A stretch of 64,000 nt of DNA from Mucilaginibacter gossypiicola (GCF_900110105.1 NZ_FOCL01000001.1:310001-374000), one strand, 5' to 3'. Positions 8,622 to 17,848 are shown, counted from the stretch's first letter. The notes: generated by a model not told the origin, from the sequence alone. Translations and numbers: made by a program.

Positions 8622-9914
8622 ATGGAAAAACAACTTACCAAACTCAATATATTCTCATTTAAGGGTGTTCAAATGCGCACCTTCCATATTACCTGGCTCA
8701 TGTTTTTTGTGTGCTTTTTTGGATGGTTCGGTTTGGCGCCGTTAATGCCAACCATACGTGCCGAATTACATCTGAGTAAAGGACAGGTGGGTAACACCAT
8801 CATTGCATCGGTAGCTGCAACAATTATAGCCCGCCTTATTATAGGTAAACTTTGTGATACCTGGGGGCCGCGTAAAACAGCCGTTAGGTTATTAATTATT
8901 GGTTCGTTGCCTGTATTTCTGGTAGGGCTTGCACATGATTACACTTCATTTTTATTGTTTCGTCTGGCTATTGGCGTAATAGGTTCATCGTTTGTAATTA
9001 CACAGTTCCATACTTCAATGATGTTTGCGCCTAATATAAAAGGCACGGCAAATGCGGTAACCGGCGGTTGGGGCAACCTTGGCGGTGGTGTAACCAATAT
9101 GGTTATGCCTTTAATATTTGCTGCCATAGTTGGGGCTGGCTTTACCAAAGCCGAAGCCTGGCGCTATGCCATGATAGTTCCCGGCGTAATGATGCTGATA
9201 ATAGCTTTTGTATACTGGAAGTTTACTAAAGATACCCCTAATGGCAACTATGATGAAGTTGGCTACGCCAAAACTAATCCATCTAAAACCGATTGGTCAA
9301 TATTAACAGATTGGCGCGTTTGGGCCTTGACCATGGCTTATGCGATGTGCTTTGGCATGGAGATTACCTTTGATAACGTAGCTTCCCTGCATTTTGTAGA
9401 TACTTTTCATTTATCGCAAAGTTCGGCCGGTTTCTGGGCAGGTATTTTTGGGTTCATGAACATTTTTGCCCGTGCCTTAGGCGGTATTGTGTCTGATAAG
9501 GTTGGCGGTAAATTCGGCATGCGGGGCAAAGGTTTGCTTTTGGCCGGCGTGTTACTACTTGAAGGTATGGGGCTTATCTTGTTTGCTCAGTCGGGTAGCC
9601 TTACAATGGCCATCATTTCTATGCTTTCATTCGCGCTGTTCCTTAAAATGTCAAATGGTGCTACTTATGGCATAGTGCCGTTTATCAATAGCAAAAATGT
9701 TGGGATGGTAAGCGGCATAGTAGGTGCCGGCGGTAACCTTGGAGGTATGCTGTTTGGGTTTCTTTTCAAATCAGAGCATATTACTTACGTACAGGCATTT
9801 ACTTACATCGGCATAACCGTTATGGTGGTATCTGCAATTGTACTGATCACCCGTTTTCAAAAACAGGCCGAGCCTCAAACAGCAGATGAACCCGCTTTAG
9901 CCTTAGGAGCTTAA
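8622..9914 (+). CDS. narK: Nitrate/nitrite transporter, major facilitator superfamily
   Basis: 430 residues with about 12 hydrophobic segments. It carries nitrate or nitrite across the inner membrane. Two nitrate-signature motifs of the NarK/NasA group are visible: GGWGNLGGGVTN (148-159) and GAGGNLGG (~368-375). The MFS loop motif after helix 2 (GKLCDTWGPRK) is also present. It sits between the porin and the nitrate reductase and is bracketed by two copies of a palindromic repeat, the second overlapping its stop codon. The single-domain form and setting favour nitrate uptake for assimilation; exchange for nitrite cannot be excluded. Confidence 0.94.
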   Translation: MEKQLTKLNIFSFKGVQMRTFHITWLMFFVCFFGWFGLAPLMPTIRAELHLSKGQVGNTIIASVAATIIARLIIGKLCDTWGPRKTAVRLLIIGSLPVFLVGLAHDYTSFLLFRLAIGVIGSSFVITQFHTSMMFAPNIKGTANAVTGGWGNLGGGVTNMVMPLIFAAIVGAGFTKAEAWRYAMIVPGVMMLIIAFVYWKFTKDTPNGNYDEVGYAKTNPSKTDWSILTDWRVWALTMAYAMCFGMEITFDNVASLHFVDTFHLSQSSAGFWAGIFGFMNIFARALGGIVSDKVGGKFGMRGKGLLLAGVLLLEGMGLILFAQSGSLTMAIISMLSFALFLKMSNGATYGIVPFINSKNVGMVSGIVGAGGNLGGMLFGFLFKSEHITYVQAFTYIGITVMVVSAIVLITRFQKQAEPQTADEPALALGA

Positions 9915-10002
9915 AGCCGAAGGCTGAAAGCAAAAAGCAATAGAAAAATAACAACATAAATATAAAAGGAGCTTTCGGCTTTCAGCCTTAAGCTTTTAGC
10001 TC
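9907..10002. repeat. Palindromic repeat element, GCTTAAGGC family, copy 2
   Basis: Arms at about 9907-9930 and 9969-10002 share the unit AAGGCTGAAAGC and its complement around an A/T-rich spacer. The left arm overlaps the narK stop codon. The right arm ends 5 bases before the nitrate reductase start, so a folded element would lie next to that start site. Confidence 0.7.
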
Positions 10003-10007
10003 GAACA

Positions 10008-13000
10008 ATGTCTAACAAACGCCCTCAAAATACATTTAAAAGTACTTGCTGCTACTGCGGGGTTGGCTGCGGCGTGGTGATTAATAAAGAAAAAAATGGC
10101 AGTATAACGCTTGAGGGCGACAAGGACTATCCTGTAAATAAAGGGATGCTGTGCAGCAAAGGCCTTAACCTGCACTACACAGCTAATGATAAAACAGACA
10201 GGCTGCTGTACCCTCAAATGCGCTATAATAAAAGTATGCCCCTGCAAAGGGTAAGCTGGGATGATGCATTGGAGCGTACAGCAGCTATTTTTAAAACGTT
10301 CATCAATAAATACGGGCCGGATTCGGTTGCGTTTTATGCTTCAGGTCAATGTCTCACTGAAGAGTATTATGTTGTTAATAAGTTAATTAAGGGTTTTATT
10401 GGTAGTAATAATATCGATACTAATTCGCGTTTGTGCATGAGCAGCGCTGTTGCTGCCTATAAAATTGCACTGGGTGAGGATACTGTACCTGTTTGTTATG
10501 ACGATATTGAACTGGCCGACTGCTTTTATGTTACGGGGGCTAACCCGGCTTGGTGTCATCCTATTTTATGGAGAAGGGTTGAGGCGCATAAAGTGGCAAA
10601 CCCCGATGTGAAGATCATTGTGGTTGATCCCCGGGTTACAGATACCTGCAGCACCGCCGATTTACATCTGCAACTAAATCCGGGCACTGATATTACGCTG
10701 AATCATGCCATTGGCAGGGTATTGATAGAAAACGGTGATATCGATGTTGATTTTGTAACCAAACATGCCGACGGTTTTGAGCGGTACAGTAAATTAGTAT
10801 TTGAACGTACGCTCGCCGAATCAGCCGCCATTTGTGGTGTGAGCGAAAGTGATATCCGGCTTGCAGCCACTTATATCGGCGAGGCAAAGGGCTTCATTTC
10901 CATGTGGACAATGGGCTTAAATCAAAGTTCTGTTGGCGTAAATAAAAATTTAAGCCTGCTAAACCTCAATTTAATAACCGGTCATATTGGTAAACCTGGC
11001 TCCGGACCGTTATCATTAACAGGGCAGCCTAATGCTATGGGAGGGCGCGAAGTGGGTGGGCTTGCCAACCTTTTACCAGCCCACCGTGTTCTAACTAATC
11101 CGGCAGACAGGGCAGAGGTACAGAAATTTTGGGGAGGAACGGAAATAGCTGCCAAGCCGGGCCTTACCGCAACAGAAATGTTTGAGGCCTTAAATGATGG
11201 CCGCCTCAAGGCTATCTGGATCATGTGTACTAACCCGCTAACCAGTTTACCAAACGTACGCCTGGCCGAAGAAGCCCTGAAAAAAGCAAAGTTTGTGGTA
11301 GTTCAGGAAATTAGTAATAAGCCAGAGACGCTGGCTTATGCCGATGTGATCCTGCCGGCAGCGGCCTGGGCCGAAAAAGAGGGGACTATGACCAATTCTG
11401 AAAGGCGCATCAGTTATCTGAGTAAGGTGCTCGACCCTCCGGGAGAGGCTATGCCTGATAGCGAGATCATTTGTCGCTTTGCAAAAAAAATGGGGTACAA
11501 AGGCTTCGATTTTAAAAACGCTGCAGAAATCTATGCCGAGCACGCTAAACTCACGGGTAAAACCAATATTGATATCAGCGGGCTCACCCACGATACTATC
11601 ATACTGCAACGCTCAATACAATGGCCTTATAAAAAGCGTAATGCAGCAGTAGGTACGCCACGTTTGTTTACCGACAAGCAATTTTATACAACAACCGGCA
11701 ACGCGCAGATCAGTGCTGTACCTGACGCCCATACCAGCGAAACTACTGACAGTGATTATCCTTTTATCCTTACCACCGGCCGTATTCGTGATCAGTGGCA
11801 TACCATGAGCAAAACAGGTAAGGTTAATAAGCTTAATCAGCATATTAAAGAGTCGTTTGTTGAAATTAATCCAATTGATGCTGCTGCTTTGGAAATCAAA
11901 GAGGGCGATGTTACTATTATAACATCACGAAGGGGAGAAGCAAGGGTAAAAGCACGCCTTACCGAACAGATAAAACAAGGGGTTATTTTTGTACCGATGC
12001 ATTGGGGCAAGATCCTGAATAACGACCTGCACCGCATTAACAACGTTACCAATGATGCGCTCGACCCGATATCAAAGGAACCGGATTTTAAGTATTGTGC
12101 GGTAAAGATTGAAAAATATAAAAAGCCTTTTCAAAGAATCGTAGTTGTTGGCGCAGGCGCAGGTGCGCATGGTTTTGTCCGGTCATACCGGGAGTTGAAC
12201 AAAGATGATGAGATCATCATTTTCAGTAAAGAAGATCATCCTTTTTACAATCGCGTAATGCTACCCGATTATATCAGCGGCGAACAACGCTGGGAGCAGT
12301 TGGTAAAAATGACCGATGAAGAGGAACCTGAACTTAAAATAAGGCTACTACGTGGTGTAAGCGTTGAGAAAATAGACCGTGCCAATAAATATGTGCTGGA
12401 TAGCCGTGGTGTAAAAACGTACTATGATGTATTATTGCTGGCTACCGGTAGCCGGGCAGCAATTCCTAAAAACGTGCCATCCCTGCCGGGTATTTTCAGC
12501 ATGCGTAGCCGCAACGATGCCGATAATTTCAAAAAGCACGTACCTAAAAACGGTCATGTGGTTATTGTTGGTGGTGGTTTATTAGGATTGGAGATGGCCG
12601 CCTCTTTACGCGAAATAGGGATTACCATCACTATTATTCAACGTACATCAAGGTTTTTGAACCGGCAGCTGGATGAACTTGGCAGCCGACTATTACACGA
12701 AGAAATGGTTGACCAGGGCTGCGACATCTTTTATGACGATGAGGTGCAGTTGTTTTATGGCCGCAGCAGACTTACCGGTATCGGCTTAAAAAGCGGGCGA
12801 AAAATTGATTGTGATGCCATGATCCTGGCAATCGGTACCACGCCAAATCTTGAAATAGCAAAAGATTGCGGCCTTGAAATTAAACGCGGTGTAATTGTAA
12901 ATGAACGCTTGATTACCAGCGATCCGAACATATATGCCATTGGCGAAATAGCGGAGTTTAACGGTACTTTATACGGTATAACTGCCGCAGCAGAACAGCA

Positions 13001-13529
13001 GGCAGCTGTAGTTGCAGGTTATATGAATGGCGATATCGCCAGTTACTACAAGGGTAGCCTGTTTATGAATATCATCAAAATTCATGGTTTTGATTTGTGC
13101 AGCATAGGTTTATCTGACTGCCCGAATGATAAAGATTATGAAGAGATTGTGTTTATAGATAAGGCCAAACGCTACTATAAAAAATGCATCATTCACCAGG
13201 ACAGATTGGTAGGCACCATTTTAATTGGCGATAAAGGCGAGTTCCAGGAGTTTAGGGAGCTGATAGCCAATAGAACCGAACTAAGCGATAAGCGCCTCAA
13301 ATTACTTCGCAGTGGTAAAACGGCTGAGCCTGTTTTGGGTAAACTGGTTTGCAGCTGTAACAACGTTGGCGCCGATAATATCCGCAATAAGGTAAAAAGT
13401 GGCTGCACCCAGCTGGCTGATGTTTGCAGCCAGACAGGAGCCGGAACAGGCTGTGGCTCATGCCGGCCCGAAGTAAAGCGACTGCTTGAAGAAGTACTTG
13501 AACAAACAATTATTAAAAGCTTGATATGA
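10008..13529 (+). CDS. Assimilatory nitrate reductase fused to a NirB-like FAD/[2Fe-2S] module
   Basis: 1173 residues, against ~700-750 for a plain NasC/NarB catalytic subunit. The N-terminal ~690 residues are a Mo-bis-MGD oxidoreductase: the [4Fe-4S] site is C14/C15, C17, C21 and C49, and the Mo ligand candidate is C143 in SRLCMSSAV, followed by the dinucleotide-binding domain. From about residue 708 a second enzyme begins: FAD Rossmann (VVVGAGAGAHGF), NAD-type Rossmann (VIVGGGLLGLEMA) and a BFD-like [2Fe-2S] domain with C1115, C1117, C1149 and C1152. This half resembles the front of NirB. Electrons probably run from NAD(P)H through FAD and the iron-sulfur centre to Mo. The stop overlaps the next start (ATGA). 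Confidence 0.93.
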   Translation: MSNKRPQNTFKSTCCYCGVGCGVVINKEKNGSITLEGDKDYPVNKGMLCSKGLNLHYTANDKTDRLLYPQMRYNKSMPLQRVSWDDALERTAAIFKTFINKYGPDSVAFYASGQCLTEEYYVVNKLIKGFIGSNNIDTNSRLCMSSAVAAYKIALGEDTVPVCYDDIELADCFYVTGANPAWCHPILWRRVEAHKVANPDVKIIVVDPRVTDTCSTADLHLQLNPGTDITLNHAIGRVLIENGDIDVDFVTKHADGFERYSKLVFERTLAESAAICGVSESDIRLAATYIGEAKGFISMWTMGLNQSSVGVNKNLSLLNLNLITGHIGKPGSGPLSLTGQPNAMGGREVGGLANLLPAHRVLTNPADRAEVQKFWGGTEIAAKPGLTATEMFEALNDGRLKAIWIMCTNPLTSLPNVRLAEEALKKAKFVVVQEISNKPETLAYADVILPAAAWAEKEGTMTNSERRISYLSKVLDPPGEAMPDSEIICRFAKKMGYKGFDFKNAAEIYAEHAKLTGKTNIDISGLTHDTIILQRSIQWPYKKRNAAVGTPRLFTDKQFYTTTGNAQISAVPDAHTSETTDSDYPFILTTGRIRDQWHTMSKTGKVNKLNQHIKESFVEINPIDAAALEIKEGDVTIITSRRGEARVKARLTEQIKQGVIFVPMHWGKILNNDLHRINNVTNDALDPISKEPDFKYCAVKIEKYKKPFQRIVVVGAGAGAHGFVRSYRELNKDDEIIIFSKEDHPFYNRVMLPDYISGEQRWEQLVKMTDEEEPELKIRLLRGVSVEKIDRANKYVLDSRGVKTYYDVLLLATGSRAAIPKNVPSLPGIFSMRSRNDADNFKKHVPKNGHVVIVGGGLLGLEMAASLREIGITITIIQRTSRFLNRQLDELGSRLLHEEMVDQGCDIFYDDEVQLFYGRSRLTGIGLKSGRKIDCDAMILAIGTTPNLEIAKDCGLEIKRGVIVNERLITSDPNIYAIGEIAEFNGTLYGITAAAEQQAAVVAGYMNGDIASYYKGSLFMNIIKIHGFDLCSIGLSDCPNDKDYEEIVFIDKAKRYYKKCIIHQDRLVGTILIGDKGEFQEFRELIANRTELSDKRLKLLRSGKTAEPVLGKLVCSCNNVGADNIRNKVKSGCTQLADVCSQTGAGTGCGSCRPEVKRLLEEVLEQTIIKSLI

Positions 13530-14971
13530 TGGAAAATAAGCAACTGATTAAGATTAATCTTCCAGGAGGTGTAGCATCTGCCGGTGATTTTTACGAGATG
13601 CTCATCATTGCGCAAAATGCAGGTGCCAAACAGGTGCGCTTTGGAAACCGGCAGCAGCTTTATTTTGAAGTAGAGGAAACGCAGCTGGAGGATCTGGAGT
13701 TTGATATGTTAGGTGCGGGTATCGATCATGAAATTAATGAAGATGTTTATCCCAATATCACCAGCTCATACATTGCCGATGGTATATTTAACCAGGAGAA
13801 CTGGCTCAAAGAGGGTGTTTATAAAGACATTTTCGATCTGTTTGATTATCAGCCTGAACTAAAAATAAACCTGGTTGACAGTAATCAGACTTTTGCTCCG
13901 TTTTTTACCGGAAACCTCAACTTTATTTCTTCGCCGGTAAGTAATTACTGGTACCTGTATATCAGGTTTCCAAAAACCAATATCCTGTATTGCTGGCCTG
14001 TGCTGGTTTATTCTGACGATATTCCTGCTATGGGCAAAGCAATTCAGCAGGTGATATTTGCCAACAAGAAGCTGTTTTACGATCAGGTTGAAATCAATCC
14101 GGAAGAGCTTTATCAATTAGTTACTGCCGGTTACCAGTTTGTAATTCAGGAAATTGATCAGCCTTTGGCTATCCCAGAGTTTCAGTTGCCTTATTACGAG
14201 GGCTTTAACAAACAGGGGAATAAATATTGGCTGGGTATTTACAGGCGTCACGAACTTTTTGATATTGAGTTTTTGAAAGAGATCTGTAACCTGTGCATGC
14301 AAACAAGGGTTGGGCAATTATACATCAGTCCATGGAAATCTCTGCTCATCAAAAACATTGAGGCAAAACAGAGACCATTATGGGGAAATTTGCTTAATAA
14401 ATACCGGGTAAACATCAGGCACGCTTCAAACGAGCTTAACTGGCAGGTTGAAGACCTTTGCAGCCCCTGCCTTGAGCTTAAACAGCAATTGGTAAGTGAA
14501 TTTGAGGAAGCCGATTTGCGGACTTATGGCCTTAGCTTTGCTATTAAGCGATCTCCTAAATCGGGGATTTACGGTTCTGTTATGATTCGCGCGCGAATAC
14601 CTGATGAATACGAAATTGTGCATACCCGTGATTTTAACCACAACACCCGCGAGTTTGTGATATACAAACAGGGCGTTACAAAGGCAGATTTAACGAAGTA
14701 CCTGATAGCACTTTGCGATTTGTTTTATGAACAGCAAATCAACAACCAATTGCCTTTGCAGGTAAATAAAGCTAACAATGACGTTAAATCGTCTGCTCAA
14801 AAAACTGTTCATCAATGTAAAAGCTGCTTTACCATTTATGACGAGTTGTATGGGGATATGTTTAATGAAATAGAGCCAGGGGTGCCTTTTCAAAACTTAG
14901 GCGACTACGAATGCCCTACCTGTGGCGCGGCCAAGGAAAACTTTGCAGAACTGATATATCAGGTTGCTTAA
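13526..14971 (+). CDS. Nitrite/sulfite reductase-like scaffold with C-terminal rubredoxin
   Basis: 481 residues, start overlapping the nitrate reductase stop (ATGA), so translationally coupled. Two stretches resemble the ferredoxin-like halves of nitrite/sulfite reductases: ~8-50 (LPGGVASAGDFYEML, then VRFGNRQQLYFEV) and ~233-280 (FLKEICNLCMQ, then GQLYISPWKSLLIKNI). The C-x5-C and C-x3-C ligands of the siroheme/[4Fe-4S] site are not found, so siroheme catalysis is unlikely. Residues ~428-481 form a rubredoxin: C431-x2-C434 and C463-x2-C466 with GVPFQNLGDYECPTCG. It probably carries electrons to or from the nitrate reductase, or binds NirB. Homology of the N-terminal part is judged by eye. 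Confidence 0.8.
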   Translation: MMENKQLIKINLPGGVASAGDFYEMLIIAQNAGAKQVRFGNRQQLYFEVEETQLEDLEFDMLGAGIDHEINEDVYPNITSSYIADGIFNQENWLKEGVYKDIFDLFDYQPELKINLVDSNQTFAPFFTGNLNFISSPVSNYWYLYIRFPKTNILYCWPVLVYSDDIPAMGKAIQQVIFANKKLFYDQVEINPEELYQLVTAGYQFVIQEIDQPLAIPEFQLPYYEGFNKQGNKYWLGIYRRHELFDIEFLKEICNLCMQTRVGQLYISPWKSLLIKNIEAKQRPLWGNLLNKYRVNIRHASNELNWQVEDLCSPCLELKQQLVSEFEEADLRTYGLSFAIKRSPKSGIYGSVMIRARIPDEYEIVHTRDFNHNTREFVIYKQGVTKADLTKYLIALCDLFYEQQINNQLPLQVNKANNDVKSSAQKTVHQCKSCFTIYDELYGDMFNEIEPGVPFQNLGDYECPTCGAAKENFAELIYQVA

Positions 14972-14976
14972 TTAGC

Positions 14977-15058
14977 CTCACCCAAACCCTCTCCAAAGGA
15001 GAGGGCTTAAAGAAAGGTGCTTTCAAGTCTCCTCCAAAGGGGGAGATTTAGAGGGGAT
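14977..15058. repeat. Intergenic repeat with two small hairpins (CCCTCTCC type)
   Basis: First hairpin: CCCTCTCC (14987-14994), a 3-base loop, GGAGAGGG (14998-15005). A second, weaker one follows around 15028-15046 (TCTCC / GGAGA). The wording of this element is familiar from dispersed repeats in Bacteroidota genomes. It lies between two converging genes and may end transcription from both sides. Confidence 0.6.
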
Positions 15059-15094
15059 AATTGGTTAATACCGGCAATGACGATTTTTATTAAT

Positions 15095-16072
15095 TTACTT
15101 TGCCGGGGTAATAATAATGTTCCGGTAGTCTATAGGCCCATGATCTCCCTGGATCAGCAATGGCCCTGGTTCACCTTCTTTGCTGTCAATAGCCCCGCCG
15201 GTAATGCCCGGAATCTCCTGTTGGCATATCACCATAGTGCCATTGGCTACAATGGTAACTAAGCGCCCTACCAGTGTAATATCGTATGACTGCCATTCTC
15301 CGGCATCTTTTGCCATCATTTTGTTAGGCGGCAGGAAGCCATAAATGGCACTGAACTGGTTATTAATAGGTTCCGGCTCGCCGGTTTTGGTGTCAATTAC
15401 CTGTACTTCATATCGGCCTCGCAGGTAAACACCACTGTTGCTGCCTTTTTGATAGCGAAATTCGATATGCAGTTTAAAGTCGCTGAATTTTTGATCGGTA
15501 ATAAGGTTTGCGCCCGAGTGTTTACTCCTCAAAATGCCGGACTCAACTACCCATTGGTTTTTGCCATCGGTGTGCCAGCCTTTAGTATCTTTACCATTAA
15601 ACAGCTTAACAGGCTTGCCCCAAACCGGTGGCTTGGCCCTGATCATTAATGGCGCCCTGACTCCCGTGAAATGGTAGGTAACCCCATCTGTATATACCAT
15701 AGTCCCGGTTAGTTCTTCGCCTTTAAGCTCAAACTCAAAATCCATATTGCGATTTCCTTCTTCCCATTGTGGAGGAATGGAAAAGCTGTATTTACCATCA
15801 TGAGGTTTAACTTCTGATATAGGGCGCGCACTCCCAAAGGCGTAGGTAAAACGACCTATCAGCGTGTGAGTTCCCGATTTTTGAACTTCCAGCCAGGATG
15901 GAAGGCTTTTGCCGCCTTTATCAATTGTAATATCCCAACGCCCGATAACCGCAGGATCTTTTGCCTGTTGAGCCCTGGCTCCTGAAATTATCAAAAACAG
16001 CAATCCAGCAATAAGCTGTATGCGGATAAGTCTGTTAATTAGGTTCTTGTTAGTGGTAGTTTGGTTTCTCAT
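15095..16072 (-). CDS. Secreted DUF1080 (3-keto-disaccharide hydrolase-like) protein
   Basis: 325 residues with an N-terminal signal peptide (hydrophobic stretch ~16-33, cleavage near ARA). Residues ~36-140 are a beta-rich region not assigned. The C-terminal ~185 residues are a DUF1080 concanavalin-like sandwich, recognised by VKLFNGKDTKGWH, then FHLxF-type strands and SGVYLRGRYEVQV. Members act on 3-keto sugars or bind carbohydrates. It faces the ECF sigma gene divergently and does not clearly belong to the nitrate island. A larger DUF1080 protein lies at 60207-61568. Confidence 0.85.
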   Translation of the reverse strand: MRNQTTTNKNLINRLIRIQLIAGLLFLIISGARAQQAKDPAVIGRWDITIDKGGKSLPSWLEVQKSGTHTLIGRFTYAFGSARPISEVKPHDGKYSFSIPPQWEEGNRNMDFEFELKGEELTGTMVYTDGVTYHFTGVRAPLMIRAKPPVWGKPVKLFNGKDTKGWHTDGKNQWVVESGILRSKHSGANLITDQKFSDFKLHIEFRYQKGSNSGVYLRGRYEVQVIDTKTGEPEPINNQFSAIYGFLPPNKMMAKDAGEWQSYDITLVGRLVTIVANGTMVICQQEIPGITGGAIDSKEGEPGPLLIQGDHGPIDYRNIIITPAK

Positions 16073-16207
16073 AATATTTAAATCTACAAACTAACATTCA
16101 ATATTTAATTAAACGGGCGATTTTTTGGTTGGAGGTATTCTTTCAAAATGGAGTTAAGGTAATTGTATGAGAATTATTTTCTTAAAGTTTAGTTAACATT
16201 AGTAGTG

Positions 16208-16215
16208 TAGGTTTG
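16208..16215 (+). promoter_or_regulatory. -7 box before the sigma factor gene
   Basis: TAGGTTTG matches the Bacteroidota -7 consensus TAnnTTTG. It ends 12 bases before ATG 16228. No clear TTG -33 box is seen at the expected spacing. Its place rules out the upstream TTG at 16213 as the start codon. Confidence 0.5.
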
Positions 16216-16227
16216 TGGCACCCAATC

Positions 16228-16818
16228 ATGGAAATTGCCGACTCTATTTTACTTTCGCGGATCAGGGAGGACGATCATTCGGCTTTCGACCTGTTGTTTG
16301 AACGTTATTGGGAGCGATCATACCGGGCCGCCAAAGCCAGGCTTGATGACGAAGCGCAGGCTCAGGATCTTGTGCAGGAAATTTTTATTAAACTCTGGCA
16401 ACGCAGACAATCCTTAGCCATTCAAACCAGTTTTGAGCAATATTTACTAAGTGCGGTACGCTTAAGCGTGATCAGTTATTTCAGATCGCAAAAGGTTACT
16501 CACGTACGCCTTGAGGATGCACTGCAACGGGTGGAGTTGCTTGAAAATTCCATCCATGACCATGCAGGCTATCTTGAGCTGGAGCAAACGCTTGAACAGG
16601 CTGTTAAACACATGCCCGAAATGCTGCAAAAAGTTTACCAGCTACGTAGTGAAAACCATTCAGTAAAAGCTATTGCCAGCGAATTGGGATTGGCAGAGCA
16701 AACAGTAAAAAATTATATCTCCGAAGTATTGCGCAGGCTGCGTATCGTCATCTCCGAAAAACACCCTGAACAAAGCGCAGCTTACTTAGCACTGATATTG
16801 TTTGTGCTTTACAATTAA
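16228..16818 (+). CDS. ECF-type RNA polymerase sigma-70 factor
   Basis: 196 residues from ATG 16228; the longer frame to TTG 16213 overlaps the -7 box. Region 2 covers about 15-90 (FERYWERSY, DLVQEIFIKLW). Region 4 covers about 125-175, with a helix-turn-helix at KAIASELGLAEQTVKNYIS. The end is hydrophobic (AAYLALILFVLYN), as in many Bacteroidota ECF factors of this type. FecR follows after 70 bases, then a SusC with an STN domain: the standard layout in which the outer-membrane receptor signals through FecR to release the sigma factor. Its target is probably this operon. Confidence 0.95.
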   Translation: MEIADSILLSRIREDDHSAFDLLFERYWERSYRAAKARLDDEAQAQDLVQEIFIKLWQRRQSLAIQTSFEQYLLSAVRLSVISYFRSQKVTHVRLEDALQRVELLENSIHDHAGYLELEQTLEQAVKHMPEMLQKVYQLRSENHSVKAIASELGLAEQTVKNYISEVLRRLRIVISEKHPEQSAAYLALILFVLYN

Positions 16819-16888
16819 TTAACAAAATGTTGATGTAAATTATAAGTACCTCCGGGGGCTTTTAACGACTTACTGTTGAAAACCCACT

Positions 16889-17830
16889 ATGGAGCTACGT
16901 AAATTTATAAAACAACTTGGCCGGTATCAGAAAGGCAGTACCAATGAAACCGAAAAAGCCATAATTGAAGCCTGGTATGATTCATATGAGGCCGGGGGCG
17001 AAAAACAGTTATCTGTGAATGAACGCGAGCGTGTCAGAAATTCTATGCACTCGAAGATCAGCGGTTCCATCAACAAACCTGTACGGTCGATGTGGTTCGG
17101 TTATGGTATTGCAGCAAGTATTTTATTGTTATGCTCCTCAGCTGCCCTGGTATATTTTCTGACAAAGCCTCTATCCATTGTTCCCGAAACCTATACCACT
17201 TTAAGTACACTTAACGGCGAGATCAGGAAAGTAACACTTCCCGACAGTTCGGTTGTTTGGATCAATGCCCAAAGCCAGATCCGGGTGCCTTCTAATTTTG
17301 ATAAAACTATACGGCAGGTTTACCTCGATGAAGGCGAAGCTTTTTTTGAAGTAAAGCATAATATTCACAAGCCATTCAGAGTCATCACTGCTCCCTTGCA
17401 GGTTCAGGTTTTGGGAACCTCGTTCAACATCAATGCATATCATAGTCTGTCTCATGTTAAAATCACGGTTGTTACCGGTAAGGTAGGGGTAAGTAAAGGA
17501 ACAAAGTTGCTCTCATTTCTTACTCCGGGACAGGAACTCAGCTATTTGACTGACAAAGGAACCTTTGAACAGAAAAAAGTGGATGCGGGTCAAAGTCAGA
17601 GCTGGAAAGATGGTGACACTTATTTAAACCGGGTAAAGTTTGAGGAGTTGGCGTTAGTTTTCAAAAACCTTTATGGCCTCACGTTAAAAGCAGGTAACAA
17701 AAGGGTACATGATTACTTATTCACTTTACGTATTAAACGTAACACACCAGCCACAGAAACGCTGAAACTCATCAGCGCAATCCACAACGCACATTTCAGA
17801 AAGGAGGGTACCAACATAATTATTTATTAG
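16889..17830 (+). CDS. FecR-family anti-sigma factor
   Basis: 313 residues. A cytoplasmic N-terminal region (1-67) precedes one membrane segment (~69-91). The periplasmic FecR domain follows (TTLSTLNGEIRKVTLPDSS, then VQVLGTSFNINAY), with a C-terminal DUF4974-like domain from about 230. It holds the ECF sigma factor until the STN domain of the SusC partner signals from the outer membrane. It sits between the sigma factor and susC. A hairpin follows its stop codon. Confidence 0.93.
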   Translation: MELRKFIKQLGRYQKGSTNETEKAIIEAWYDSYEAGGEKQLSVNERERVRNSMHSKISGSINKPVRSMWFGYGIAASILLLCSSAALVYFLTKPLSIVPETYTTLSTLNGEIRKVTLPDSSVVWINAQSQIRVPSNFDKTIRQVYLDEGEAFFEVKHNIHKPFRVITAPLQVQVLGTSFNINAYHSLSHVKITVVTGKVGVSKGTKLLSFLTPGQELSYLTDKGTFEQKKVDAGQSQSWKDGDTYLNRVKFEELALVFKNLYGLTLKAGNKRVHDYLFTLRIKRNTPATETLKLISAIHNAHFRKEGTNIIIY

Positions 17831-17848
17831 CCCTTTTTAAAAAAGAAA

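Noticed and set aside
13193..13615. 140-codon minus-strand frame across the nitrate reductase end
   Set aside because: Overlaps two clear genes and their Cys motifs on the other strand; composition is that of an antisense shadow.
16213..16227. TTG start for the sigma factor
   Set aside because: It overlaps the -7 box; ATG 16228 gives the normal N-terminus.
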